DNA of 64,000 nt from Candidatus Nitrosotalea sinensis. GTDB taxonomy: Archaea; Thermoproteota; Nitrososphaeria; Nitrososphaerales; Nitrosopumilaceae. The stretch spans positions 436,095 through 500,094 of the forward strand of contig NZ_FRFC01000003.1 of the NCBI RefSeq assembly GCF_900143675.1, written 5' to 3'. Under the pieces are notes generated by a model. The model had not been told where the DNA came from, ran no database searches, and was given only the letters and a program-made list of their open reading frames with translations. This document shows, in pieces, positions 8,783 to 17,417 of the stretch. The translations under genes were made by a program, and so were the position numbers. Positions within the stretch are counted from its first letter, which is position 1. Every line of letters starts with the position of its first letter.

Positions 8783-9151
8783 ATGAGTGTAAATATTGAT
8801 ACAATTGAGGAGAATCTTGTCTCAGAACTTCGACTCTCGCCTCTCCAGTCCAAGATCTATGTCTTGGTTGTAAAAAAAGGCAAAATGTCTGCGTCTGCCA
8901 TGGCAAAAGAGATTGGTGTGTCAGAAACAGAAGCTCAACAGGTGGCAACAAGTCTTGTCCAAAATGGTGGGTTTATCGATATAACCGAAACAGAGTTTGA
9001 GTCAATGCATCCAAGGTTTGCAGTTGTTAACATGTATCGAAGAATGTGTCAGCGAGAAAATATTCCATTTAAGAAGAATCTTTTGGTTGACAACATGTCG
9101 ATTGTTTTGGAAAAACCGTATGATGATGCAAGGACTAAATATAACCGATAA
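8783..9151 (+). CDS. Winged-helix transcriptional regulator (TrmB-like)
   Basis: The 122-residue protein has a winged helix-turn-helix near residues 15-65 (LSPLQSKIYVLVVKKGKMSA, then SAMAKEIGVSETEAQQVATSLV), a pattern typical of TrmB-like regulators. The rest is short, with no sugar-binding domain as in full TrmB. What it controls is not shown. The next gene starts 13 bases after its stop behind a perfect GGAGGAGG, so both are in one operon. Confidence 0.7.
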   Translation: MSVNIDTIEENLVSELRLSPLQSKIYVLVVKKGKMSASAMAKEIGVSETEAQQVATSLVQNGGFIDITETEFESMHPRFAVVNMYRRMCQRENIPFKKNLLVDNMSIVLEKPYDDARTKYNR

Positions 9152-9152
9152 T

Positions 9153-9160
9153 GGAGGAGG
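9153..9160 (+). promoter_or_regulatory. Strong ribosome-binding site fixing the start at 9165
   Basis: GGAGGAGG lies 4 bases before ATG 9165. It argues that the gene starts there rather than at codons further upstream in the same frame, which overlap the regulator. Confidence 0.6.
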
Positions 9161-9164
9161 AAAC

Positions 9165-9566
9165 ATGTCTGTAGACGAAGAGTCTTCTTGTAAACATGAA
9201 ATAGTATACTTTGGGGTAACCAACATAAATTATGAAAGAAGGACTATTGGATCTGTTGACACATGGAGATGTGCCAAGTGCAAGAAAATTTTCTGTGAAG
9301 AAAAACAACTTGGAATAGATAGCATTGTGGATTACATTGGAATGCCAAAAATATCTGCAGATCAAAAATGGGCTGTACTGTTATGCAATCTCAAAAAACA
9401 CAAGGACAAGTGGAAACTGGTCAGAATAAAAAAAGATGATGAAATACAACATGAATGTGTTGATGAAAAAGTGATTAAACTAAAAATAAAGGACTTTAAG
9501 GTAGACGACGATAAACATTGGAACTTTCTTATCGAAAACTCAATTAACAAAGCAGTAGAGATCTAA
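9165..9566 (+). CDS. Hypothetical protein with zinc-knuckle-like cysteines
   Basis: The 133-residue protein begins MSVDEESSCKHEIVYFG and continues with WRCAKCKKIFCEE, so Cys/His in CxH followed by CxxC could bind one zinc. The rest is highly charged (KKHKDKWKLVRIKKDDE) and predicted alpha/beta. I do not recognise the family. The frame stays open upstream to 8997 but that part overlaps the regulator in another frame and lacks a ribosome-binding site. The next gene begins 7 bases after the stop. Confidence 0.65.
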   Translation: MSVDEESSCKHEIVYFGVTNINYERRTIGSVDTWRCAKCKKIFCEEKQLGIDSIVDYIGMPKISADQKWAVLLCNLKKHKDKWKLVRIKKDDEIQHECVDEKVIKLKIKDFKVDDDKHWNFLIENSINKAVEI

Positions 9567-9573
9567 GTCTCAC

Positions 9574-9858
9574 ATGGACATCCAAGTTCATATCAATAAT
9601 GTAAGGGGAAGCCAGATAGCAGCCAAGATAACTGGAACATTTACTGTAGATGATTACCAGTTCAAGTTCAACGCAATTGCTTTTGGAAGAATAGGTGGAC
9701 ACAACATTGGTGCCAAGATATCAAAGACTGTGGAAAAGGATCTCGTAAAGCTTGGATACGATGTTGATAAGGTCATTGACGAGTTGCAACAAAAACTGGT
9801 TCGTGGAGATATAACACTGCCAGAAGGACTAGAAAAGGAAACTTTTGCAGACGACTAG
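9574..9858 (+). CDS. Conserved-looking hypothetical protein
   Basis: The 94-residue soluble protein has a beta-rich N-terminal half ([30 protein letters not shown]) and a helical C-terminal half ending acidic (EKETFADD). No motif, cysteine or membrane segment is visible. It closes the small operon with the TrmB-like regulator and the zinc-knuckle protein. Its last 4 bases overlap the convergent mtnP gene. Confidence 0.65.
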   Translation: MDIQVHINNVRGSQIAAKITGTFTVDDYQFKFNAIAFGRIGGHNIGAKISKTVEKDLVKLGYDVDKVIDELQQKLVRGDITLPEGLEKETFADD

Positions 9859-10649
9859 AACTGGGCTTCTTCAAATGCCTTGTGGCATGAGCAACCACGT
9901 TGTTGTGGTATCTCATCAAAGAGCATTGATAGTATGTTCTTGGTGGTTCCGACATTTTTAGATAGGGTCTCAAGTACCTCTCTTGCTGTAACTGGTTTGT
10001 CTGCCCATACGTCATAGTCTGTTACTGTGGAAATTGATACATAGCACATCTGTGCTTCTCTTGCAAGCTGGCATTCTGGAACCAGGGTCATTCCTATAAT
10101 GTCTGCTCCTATTACATTTTTGTAAAACTTTGACTCGGCTCTTGTGGAAAATCTGGGACCTTCAATGCAGATGTATGTGGCATCTTTGTGTATTGGGAGA
10201 TTCATTTTCTTTGTAACTTTTGATATGACGCCTTGAAGCTCAGGGCAGAATGGGTCTGCTACTGATATGTGAATTACTTTGTTGTCTTCGTATAGTGTGT
10301 ACTTTCTTGATTTTGTAAAATCAATAAATTGTGATGGTATTACTACATCTCCTGGCTTGAGCTCCTCTTTTAGACTTCCTACTGCAGATGGTGCAATTAT
10401 TCTCTTGATGCCCATCTCCTTGAATGCCCAAATGTTTGCTCTAAAGTTTATGAGGTGTGGAGGGATGGTGTGTTTTTTTCCATGTCTTGGCATGAATGCA
10501 ACCTTTCTTCCCTTGTAGATTCCAACTGTTATGGAATCTGATGTCTTTCCAAATGGGGTGTCTATTGTAATTTCTTTACTCTCTGTGAGAAGTCCTGAAT
10601 CGTATATTCCAGTTCCGCCAAAAATTCCAATCTCTGCTTGTTCTGTCAA
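9855..10649 (-). CDS. mtnP: S-methyl-5'-thioadenosine phosphorylase
   Basis: The enzyme splits methylthioadenosine with phosphate into adenine and methylthioribose-1-phosphate, the first step of methionine salvage. It shows [12 protein letters not shown], the phosphate/purine loop [31 protein letters not shown] and GMTLVPE. At 264 residues it is a normal trimeric purine nucleoside phosphorylase family member. Its start overlaps the end of apt by 4 bases, so adenine released here is taken up by the enzyme encoded next door. Confidence 0.93.
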   Translation of the reverse strand: MTEQAEIGIFGGTGIYDSGLLTESKEITIDTPFGKTSDSITVGIYKGRKVAFMPRHGKKHTIPPHLINFRANIWAFKEMGIKRIIAPSAVGSLKEELKPGDVVIPSQFIDFTKSRKYTLYEDNKVIHISVADPFCPELQGVISKVTKKMNLPIHKDATYICIEGPRFSTRAESKFYKNVIGADIIGMTLVPECQLAREAQMCYVSISTVTDYDVWADKPVTAREVLETLSKNVGTTKNILSMLFDEIPQQRGCSCHKAFEEAQF

Positions 10650-11158
10650 TATTTCACCAGCGCGTTATACTTGTAATCCTTGATTGCTTTAGATCCTTTC
10701 AGATCAGTTAATTCTATGATAAACACAAAACCTGATACTTGACCTCCTACTTTTTCAACTAGTTTTGCTGCTGCCTTTGCAGTTCCTCCAGTTGCAAGCA
10801 AATCGTCACAAATGTACACCTTTTGGCCTTTCTTTAGTGCATTGGCCTGTATCTCCATTACTGCTGTTCCGTATTCTATATTGTATGATACCTTGTGAGT
10901 AACACCGGGGAGTTTTCCTTGCTTTCTAATCATTATCATTCCCTTGTTGTACCTGAGCGCAAGTGCACATGCAAGCGGGAATCCTCTTGATTCAATTCCT
11001 GCAAAGACATCTACTTCACTTGGATGTATTACCTTTGCAAGCTCATCAACTACAAGTGATAGTGCTGCTGGATCTCTTAGAACAGGACTGATGTCTCTGA
11101 AAAGAATTCCTTTCTTTGGAAAGTCAGGTATCTCGGCAATGATGTCTTTTAGATTCAC
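10646..11158 (-). CDS. apt: Adenine phosphoribosyltransferase
   Basis: This 170-residue enzyme converts adenine and PRPP to AMP. The PRPP-binding loop is [17 protein letters not shown], and [14 protein letters not shown] plus [10 protein letters not shown] are typical of the family. It is the upstream gene of a two-gene adenine salvage operon with mtnP, overlapping by 4 bases. No other purine gene is present nearby. Confidence 0.93.
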   Translation of the reverse strand: MNLKDIIAEIPDFPKKGILFRDISPVLRDPAALSLVVDELAKVIHPSEVDVFAGIESRGFPLACALALRYNKGMIMIRKQGKLPGVTHKVSYNIEYGTAVMEIQANALKKGQKVYICDDLLATGGTAKAAAKLVEKVGGQVSGFVFIIELTDLKGSKAIKDYKYNALVKY

Positions 11159-11199
11159 AAAACGTTCTCAAGTGGTGGCTGTAAAAAATATTACTAAAT

Positions 11200-13413
11200 T
11201 TACTGGATTGTTACTCCAATTGTTGCCTTGCCTGTAATTGACGTGGCAGTAATGGTGTATTGACCTGGGTTTACATTGCGTGGGACTTGCCAAATTGTAG
11301 TGTAATCCCCTCTGTTTGTTGATGATGTGGGCAAGCTGTCTACGTTGGTGCTGTTACTACCTATTGTGACTGTTACTGGTGTTGTAATGCCGGCATCAGT
11401 TCCTGAGATTGTTATCAGGTCTCCCCTAGAGTATATTCCAGAGAGTCTGTCAAGATGAACTGTAATTCCTTGAGTGCTTGATTTTACAACAAGTTGCATA
11501 GCTGTATGGCTTACACCGCTGGATGCATCAAGCTTCCATGTTCCTGGTGTTGACACTGATGGTATCTTGAAATCAAATGATGAAAAGTGTCCTGTCTTGT
11601 CAGAGAATGTCTGTATTGACTTGATTATCAGTCCGTTGGGATCAGTCAAAGATAACTGGAGAAGGCTGTTTGCGTTGGCAGTTCCTATGATTATGATGTT
11701 ATCGCCTGGCATGTATGAATCTTTTACTGTACTAAGTGTGATCTTTCCTGGTCCTACTGCTAGACCTACTGCAAATTCTTTTTCTATCTTTTCTTCTGCA
11801 TGTGAAACTACGGCTGAATAAATTCCAGGAGTGTATGATGTCAAGTTAAATGAATATGTTGCCTGACCATCTGTTCCTAAGTTGATAATGTCTGCAAACT
11901 TTTGTTTGTCAGATGGATCTACTATGACAAGGTTTAGTGTTGATGACTGTGGGCCTGTCACTCTGATTACTGGCTTGTCTGTGTTTTGGTAACTAAGCTT
12001 GTCAAGTGTTGCAGTGATTGGATATGATGGGTCTTCGCCTATTCCAACAAACAAGACCACGGTATCACTTCCTTGTGATACATTGATTGTGTAGGTTCCC
12101 TTTATTGCAGAGTCTGGTATCTTGTATGTTGCAGAGACTGTGCCACTTGATGTAACATTTGCATCCTTTGAGTACACCTGCTGACCTGTAGGATCAGATA
12201 TGGTGAAATCTACTGGTTGATTTGATATTGATGTGCCATTTATGACAAGTGTCTGTCCTGTTTCGTATCTTTGTGCAGTTGTAGACACTACAACACTATG
12301 AGTTGAGACAATGCTGTATTGTTTAGTAACTTGGTTTTTTCCATCTGATGCAGTAACTGAATACTTGCCAAACTCTCTGTCAATTGGAACACTGTCTTGC
12401 ATAGAATATTGACCGCTCTTGTCGGCTTGTACTGCTGACGTTGTTATTGGATTTCCTTTGGAATCATATAGTGTTAGAGTTACCGTAGTGCCAGCTGTTG
12501 CAGTACCGGAGATTGTCTTGGTATCACCTCTGTGATATATTGGATCTATGTTCAATGTGAGTGGAATTTCTACAACGCTTCCATGATTGCCCTTTGCTGG
12601 TGCTCTGATGTTTGTAGAAAATGATTTCTGGTTGCCTTGCTGATCTTTTAGAACAAAATTGATGGCGCCTTGCTGTTCTGATCCTGGAAGAACTACAGTT
12701 GTAACAAAGTTTCCTTTGTCATTTGATGAAAATGAGTCAATCTTGTCGCTGCCTGCATATAGGTCAAGACTTGCTGATGATGAAAAACCATAACCAAGTA
12801 CGCGAATGTGTGATCCTGGTGCTGGGGTTGCGGGAATTATTCTAAACACTGATGAATCTAGGATGCCATTTGGTGGAGGCGGAGGTTGGGTTGTAGTCTG
12901 GGTTTGCTGTTGTGTTTGTGTACTTCCCTGATTGTTTTCTCCTTGATTGCCAGTTTGCTGTTGTGTTTGTGTACTTCCTTGGTTATTTTCAGACTGTTGT
13001 GCTCCAATCTGTCCTGTCTCTCTGTCTTGGCCGTTTGCATCTGATGACTTCCAAGTCAGTACTGGTGACTGCTGATCTGTTTTGATTTCAATTGATAGTG
13101 TATCTCCTGGCTTGAGTGGATTTGTTGCACTAAATGCCAATGTGTTTGGTGACATTTTGTTGCCATTCCATCCGTCTACCTTGTATGACTTGAATACTCC
13201 ATCTCCGTTTATCTGTAAACTAAATGAAACAATGTCTGCTGTATTGCTTGGACTGTTGGTTATTGACAAAACAGTTTTTCCATTATCTGTGTTTGCGGTA
13301 ACTGTGACAAATGATGGTGCTGCATATGATTGATGAATGCTTGATGCTGCAAATATGCTAGCAACAATTAATGTGAAAATAATTGCCGATTTTAATAACA
13401 CGTTACTCATCAA
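11200..13413 (-). CDS. Large secreted multi-domain surface protein
   Basis: The 737-residue protein starts with a clear signal peptide (about residues 1-31, ending QSYAAP). A low-complexity linker rich in Gln, Thr and Asn, with a 17-residue repeated unit and a PPPPPN run, lies at about residues 140-180. After it come five or so Ig-like beta domains recognisable by repeated patterns such as GDTKTISGTA, TGQTLVINGTS, PGDNIIIIGTA and RGDLITISGT. There is no C-terminal membrane anchor or PEFG tail. A cell-surface or extracellular binding role is inferred. It lies downstream of an unrelated OLD-like gene. Confidence 0.85.
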   Translation of the reverse strand: MMSNVLLKSAIIFTLIVASIFAASSIHQSYAAPSFVTVTANTDNGKTVLSITNSPSNTADIVSFSLQINGDGVFKSYKVDGWNGNKMSPNTLAFSATNPLKPGDTLSIEIKTDQQSPVLTWKSSDANGQDRETGQIGAQQSENNQGSTQTQQQTGNQGENNQGSTQTQQQTQTTTQPPPPPNGILDSSVFRIIPATPAPGSHIRVLGYGFSSSASLDLYAGSDKIDSFSSNDKGNFVTTVVLPGSEQQGAINFVLKDQQGNQKSFSTNIRAPAKGNHGSVVEIPLTLNIDPIYHRGDTKTISGTATAGTTVTLTLYDSKGNPITTSAVQADKSGQYSMQDSVPIDREFGKYSVTASDGKNQVTKQYSIVSTHSVVVSTTAQRYETGQTLVINGTSISNQPVDFTISDPTGQQVYSKDANVTSSGTVSATYKIPDSAIKGTYTINVSQGSDTVVLFVGIGEDPSYPITATLDKLSYQNTDKPVIRVTGPQSSTLNLVIVDPSDKQKFADIINLGTDGQATYSFNLTSYTPGIYSAVVSHAEEKIEKEFAVGLAVGPGKITLSTVKDSYMPGDNIIIIGTANANSLLQLSLTDPNGLIIKSIQTFSDKTGHFSSFDFKIPSVSTPGTWKLDASSGVSHTAMQLVVKSSTQGITVHLDRLSGIYSRGDLITISGTDAGITTPVTVTIGSNSTNVDSLPTSSTNRGDYTTIWQVPRNVNPGQYTITATSITGKATIGVTIQ
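12903..12990 (-). repeat. Direct repeat in the Gln/Thr linker of the surface protein
   Basis: Two 37-base copies at 12903-12939 and 12954-12990 differ at only three positions and are offset by 51 bases (17 codons). Each encodes the NNQGSTQTQQQ unit. The in-frame period points to recent slippage or unequal exchange that keeps the protein open. Confidence 0.8.
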
Positions 13414-13522
13414 CCTGAAAACCTTTCTCTCAATTAAATCTTAATAAGAAATCATACTTTTTTTCTTACGCCTTGATATGATTCATGAGTAAAGTTCTAA
13501 TGCTGAATATTTTTTGTCGGTC

Positions 13523-15598
13523 CTAGTGTTTGAAGATGTTTGTATTGCCCAAGTTTTGATTCTGTCGTATCCTCTCAGCAATCAATCTGTATAATGACCT
13601 GAATTGGTCCTTTGTCTTGTCTGACAAAAAGTCTGTCTCATCCAATACTATCTTCTCACAAATGTATCTGCAAATGTCTTCTCTGTCAAATGTATCCCAT
13701 CCCAAGTGTTGATTCTCTTTCCAGATTTCATTTAGGTTGTCAATTATGCTCTTTTTGCCCTTGCTTGCTACTTGATCCTTGGTAAGTGTCGTATATCCTT
13801 CTTTTCTTAGCTTGACTTCGTAGGTCTGGTTTACTGCATACAGGTAATCTTCATCTATTAGAAGATCTTCGATGTAGAGTTTTGGCTGTCCTGCAAGCTC
13901 AAAGAAGACCATCTGTACTGATTTGAATTCATTTGACTGCAAATCTGATGCAATCTTTCTCGAGTCTTCAGTGTTGTCAAGCAGAATAAATGTGTCATAC
14001 CCATGGTTTCTGTAAAATATTGAAAGTGGCATGACGGAATTTTTGTTGTATGCTGGAACTATGTTTAGTGGATTCATGGAAAGATTTGGATCTTTTAGGA
14101 ATCTGTCAAATGCATTAAGGTACATACAGTCTGCCATTGTTTCAACTATTATGACTGGTCTAGAGTTGAAACCAATTTGCTTGTCAACTACGGACTCTAC
14201 AAGACCGCGTGATAAGCCATATAATATTGGAATAAGTGTCTGGTCATCTGCATTCCAGTAATCATAATAGATCTTGCTGAGATGTCTTCTCTTGTCCAGT
14301 TCTACTACAAGGAGATTTCCTTGAGTGTAATCAAATATCATAAACGGTGAGTGTGTTGCATAAAGTATCTGGTTTGATCCTGCAAGGCCCTTTAGAAGAT
14401 CTGATATTCCTCTCTGTTGTGCAGGATGCAAGTTTCTTGCAGGCTCGTCAAGTAATAGTATTGCCTCTTTTAGTTCTGCCTTTTGAGTCTCAGCTGCAAA
14501 GTTTACAATAAATGAGAAAGTCCACTTGAATCCTTCTGCTCTTCTGTTTAACAGTCCTGTGTTTGTTACTGTTCCATCCCTGTGAACATCTGATATTACT
14601 ACACTCAAGACATTTCCTGGGTTCCATCGCAGCTCTACATGTATTGGGTCTCCCTTCCATGCAGGGTTTAGTCTCTCACTGAGTCTTCTGCTTGATGTGT
14701 TCAATAATTTTATCAATCGAGATGGGCTGTTTTGCACCTCTTCGAGTTTCTGTGCATCAAGTTCTGCAAGATAAAACAAGTTGTTTACAGTCTCAGCCTT
14801 GTCAAACTCTTCAACATACTCTAATCCCTTTGCTCTGATTCCTTTGATTTCTCTGAGGAATTCTTCAAGGTCGATATTACCAAGTATCTTCTTGTAATCT
14901 GAAAAATAGACAAACCTTGGATGAAGCTTGTCCTCTATGAAATTGTCAAGTGCGGAGCGCTCGTTTGTTCCAATCAACATGTTGTCAAATATGCTCTCCA
15001 AGTCTCTGTAAATCTCTCTCCATTCTGCAATTACTTGGGGCTCTTGAGAAGCAATCAGGTATACATTGTTGTTAAATTCTGCCATCATGTCCATGAAGAC
15101 TTCTCTTGTTCTTGGTGCTGGGGCATCTAGGAACTTGGTATCAATTCTAATTCTTATTGGGTTTGGCATGGCCAAGACAAAAGATCTGATTCTATCAACA
15201 AAATTTTCCCAGGAGTTGAGCCTTTTACTTGCATCTCCACTTATCTTGACTTCACCAAAATCATACTGGACTCGGGGATTCTTGTTTGTCCTGTAGATTG
15301 TCATTTTTCGTATGTCTTGTAGATTTGGAAACTTTTCTCGAATGAGTGTAGTCTCTTTCTCGTTTAGTACAAACTCTCCCTCCGCAAGTCTTACTTCTGA
15401 CTTTAACTCCTCTGTCATTTCATCACAGAGGTCCAATTCGGAAAGTTTTGCATCCTTGTTAAGTAATGTGAGCGCCTCTAGGATTGTTGTCTTACCACTC
15501 TCATTTCGTCCAACAAATGCTGCAAGATCACCAACCTTGATCTCTCCTGAATCATGAATGCAACGATAACCTTGAACTCTAAACTTTCTAAGTCGCAT
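13523..15598 (-). CDS. OLD-family-like ATPase with C-terminal Toprim-like domain
   Basis: The 691-residue protein has an SMC/RecF-like ATPase head: Walker A GRNESGKTT at about residues 30-38 and Walker B AILLLDEPARNLHPAQ at about residue 385, followed by a conserved THSPFM histidine switch. A C-terminal region resembling Toprim (VIIVETMADCMYL, then FILLDNTEDSRK) would supply nuclease metal ligands. This is the plan of overcoming-lysogenization-defect (OLD) nucleases. No UvrD-like partner, as in Gabija, lies next to it. A role in DNA repair or phage defence is inferred. Confidence 0.78.
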   Translation of the reverse strand: MRLRKFRVQGYRCIHDSGEIKVGDLAAFVGRNESGKTTILEALTLLNKDAKLSELDLCDEMTEELKSEVRLAEGEFVLNEKETTLIREKFPNLQDIRKMTIYRTNKNPRVQYDFGEVKISGDASKRLNSWENFVDRIRSFVLAMPNPIRIRIDTKFLDAPAPRTREVFMDMMAEFNNNVYLIASQEPQVIAEWREIYRDLESIFDNMLIGTNERSALDNFIEDKLHPRFVYFSDYKKILGNIDLEEFLREIKGIRAKGLEYVEEFDKAETVNNLFYLAELDAQKLEEVQNSPSRLIKLLNTSSRRLSERLNPAWKGDPIHVELRWNPGNVLSVVISDVHRDGTVTNTGLLNRRAEGFKWTFSFIVNFAAETQKAELKEAILLLDEPARNLHPAQQRGISDLLKGLAGSNQILYATHSPFMIFDYTQGNLLVVELDKRRHLSKIYYDYWNADDQTLIPILYGLSRGLVESVVDKQIGFNSRPVIIVETMADCMYLNAFDRFLKDPNLSMNPLNIVPAYNKNSVMPLSIFYRNHGYDTFILLDNTEDSRKIASDLQSNEFKSVQMVFFELAGQPKLYIEDLLIDEDYLYAVNQTYEVKLRKEGYTTLTKDQVASKGKKSIIDNLNEIWKENQHLGWDTFDREDICRYICEKIVLDETDFLSDKTKDQFRSLYRLIAERIRQNQNLGNTNIFKH

Positions 15599-15703
15599 CT
15601 AGCGGCTATTGCCTTGGCTATGATTTAACTTATTCGTCAAATTTGTTAATTAGATCTTTTTCGACCAAATAGATATATGGGAACCAGCGAGGTTATACTG
15701 TAA

Positions 15704-16183
15704 TTGGCAGTAAAAAAAATTGCTTATCTTGTTTTTGTATTTCCTGTGATTGCATCACTTGTGTTTGGTGGATATGTGTTATCTGATGTTTTAGGACAAC
15801 CAGACAGACAACTAAACATGTGGCAATTCAAACCGACAGCTCACTTTGAGCAGCAAGGTGATTCTACAATAAGATTTACCAATCTTGTAACTAATTACAC
15901 TGTATCAACTCCAATGAACTTTAGAGTGATGGTAAATGATACAAGCTTTGATTGTGGTGACTTGTATCTTACAATTTACAATCCAAGTACATCTCCACAA
16001 CAAATAGTTGTACAACATGCTTACTTTTCACAATGCTTTACACAAGGCAACTCTGACATGCCAATCCAGGATACCTTTAATCCTGTGATTGACAAGGCTG
16101 GCATCTATGAGATTCAAGCAGAAATGAAAGACAAGGCATATGAGAAAAGCATCAGTGTCAAGGCGGACTTTAGGGTACAGTAA
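15704..16183 (+). CDS. Exported or membrane-anchored beta-rich protein
   Basis: The 159-residue protein starts at TTG with a basic, hydrophobic leader (AYLVFVFPVIASLVFGGYVL) that could be a signal peptide or anchor. The outer part is beta-rich with two cysteines (FDCGDLYLT and SQCFTQG) that could form a disulfide bond. I do not recognise a family. It is monocistronic and divergent from the OLD-like gene. Confidence 0.65.
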   Translation: MAVKKIAYLVFVFPVIASLVFGGYVLSDVLGQPDRQLNMWQFKPTAHFEQQGDSTIRFTNLVTNYTVSTPMNFRVMVNDTSFDCGDLYLTIYNPSTSPQQIVVQHAYFSQCFTQGNSDMPIQDTFNPVIDKAGIYEIQAEMKDKAYEKSISVKADFRVQ

Positions 16184-16263
16184 ATACGACTTTAAAAAAT
16201 TATATGTTATTATACAGCACAGGTCTCTGTAATAAAGGGAGTATTTTCATCTAGTGAATAATT

Positions 16264-16824
16264 ATGGCTAAAAAAGAAAAGAAATCATCTAAAAAAGACG
16301 AGGAAAAACCAGTCAAGGCAAAAAAGGAATTAAAATCTACAAAACTTGAAGATGAGAAACTAAAGAAAAAAGGCAAAGCTGAGAAAAATGCCGAGCTAAC
16401 TGAAGAAGAACTAGAGGCAATTGATGAGAAGGAGATTGAGAATTTCCAAATTGAAGGCCTTGATATGGAGAAGCTCAAGACTACAGTTCTTGGTCTTGTG
16501 GCAAAGCGTGGTGATAACGGCATGTTCCAAAGTGAACTGTGGAAGAAACTCAAACTTTCAAGCAGAGATGGCTCTAGACTTGCACTAAAACTTGAGAGAG
16601 AGCACCTTGTAAAAAGAGAAAAGATTCTTGAGGATGGCAGATGGACATACAAGCTAAAGATTGCACATACTCCAGTAACAACACAATCAATAGAATCTGC
16701 ACCATGTTTGATATGTCCTGTCGAGTCCAAGTGTACAGTAGATGGAGAGATTAGCCCTAGAACTTGTCCATTGATTGAACAATGGGTGATAACAGAACTT
16801 TCTAACAAGAAGGCAAAGAAATGA
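16264..16824 (+). CDS. Transcription factor E subunit beta (RPC39-like, Fe-S)
   Basis: After a highly charged Lys/Glu N-terminal tail of about 60 residues, a winged-helix domain (LKTTVLGLVAKRGDNGMFQSE, KKLKLSSRDGSRLALKL) is followed by C148, C151, C157 and C168. This pattern fits TFE-beta, the archaeal homologue of the RNA polymerase III subunit RPC39, whose four cysteines hold a 4Fe-4S cluster. With TFE-alpha it aids DNA melting at promoters. The long charged tail is unusual. The stop overlaps the next start by 4 bases. Confidence 0.8.
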   Translation: MAKKEKKSSKKDEEKPVKAKKELKSTKLEDEKLKKKGKAEKNAELTEEELEAIDEKEIENFQIEGLDMEKLKTTVLGLVAKRGDNGMFQSELWKKLKLSSRDGSRLALKLEREHLVKREKILEDGRWTYKLKIAHTPVTTQSIESAPCLICPVESKCTVDGEISPRTCPLIEQWVITELSNKKAKK

Positions 16825-17417
16825 AACTACTTGATGCAAGGCGTGACTTGTATAGGAGACTGGCCCACAAGGAAGGGTATAGGAGCAGAGCTGCATACAA
16901 GCTAAAAGAACTTAATACATCTTATAGAATAATCGGTCCTGGATTTTTTGTCTTGGATCTTGGGTGCTCACCTGGTGGATGGACTCAGGTTGCACAAGAA
17001 CTTGCTGGAAACAAGGGACAAGTTATGGGAATTGACAAGTCATATGTTGAAGAAATTCCTGGTGCGAATATCATACGGGGTGACATTGAAGATGAATCAG
17101 TTGTGGAGCAAATTTTTGAATACTTTGGAGGAAAAATTAATGCTGTAATTTGTGACTTGTCTCCAAATGTAACTGGAGTTTGGGATGTTGATCACAGCAG
17201 ACAAATTTCTTTGAACTATGCTGCAAGCAAGATAATGGATCAAGTGTTGGCAAAAAAAGGAAATGCCTTGTTCAAGGTCTTTGACGGACAATACTCGATA
17301 GAGTTTCGAGATTATATCAAGAAAAAATTTGCCAAGGTTCAGCTAAGAAAACCGCAGGCAAGTAGAAAGTCTAGCAGTGAGCTATACTATGTCTGTCTTG
17401 GATATCTAGGGAACTAG
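16821..17417 (+). CDS. rlmE: RlmE/FtsJ-type rRNA 2'-O-methyltransferase
   Basis: The 198-residue enzyme has the full FtsJ/RrmJ fold: YRSRAAYKLKEL (first catalytic Lys), FVLDLGCSPGGWTQVA for SAM, ICDLSPNVTGVWDVDH, FKVFDG and the final SSELYYVC (Glu of the K-D-K-E tetrad). It should methylate a 2'-hydroxyl in large-subunit rRNA. It lacks the TRAM domain of some archaeal forms. It is coupled to TFE-beta by a 4-base overlap and overlaps the convergent trm1 by 12 bases. Confidence 0.92.
   Translation: MKLLDARRDLYRRLAHKEGYRSRAAYKLKELNTSYRIIGPGFFVLDLGCSPGGWTQVAQELAGNKGQVMGIDKSYVEEIPGANIIRGDIEDESVVEQIFEYFGGKINAVICDLSPNVTGVWDVDHSRQISLNYAASKIMDQVLAKKGNALFKVFDGQYSIEFRDYIKKKFAKVQLRKPQASRKSSSELYYVCLGYLGN

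Noticed and set aside
13523-15598. Gabija defence system
   Set aside because: The OLD-like protein has no adjacent UvrD-like GajB gene, so a Gabija call is not supported.
16251-16808. 185-codon open frame on the minus strand
   Set aside because: It is the antisense of the Lys/Glu-rich TFE-beta gene; its Ser/Phe-rich translation is typical of a shadow frame.
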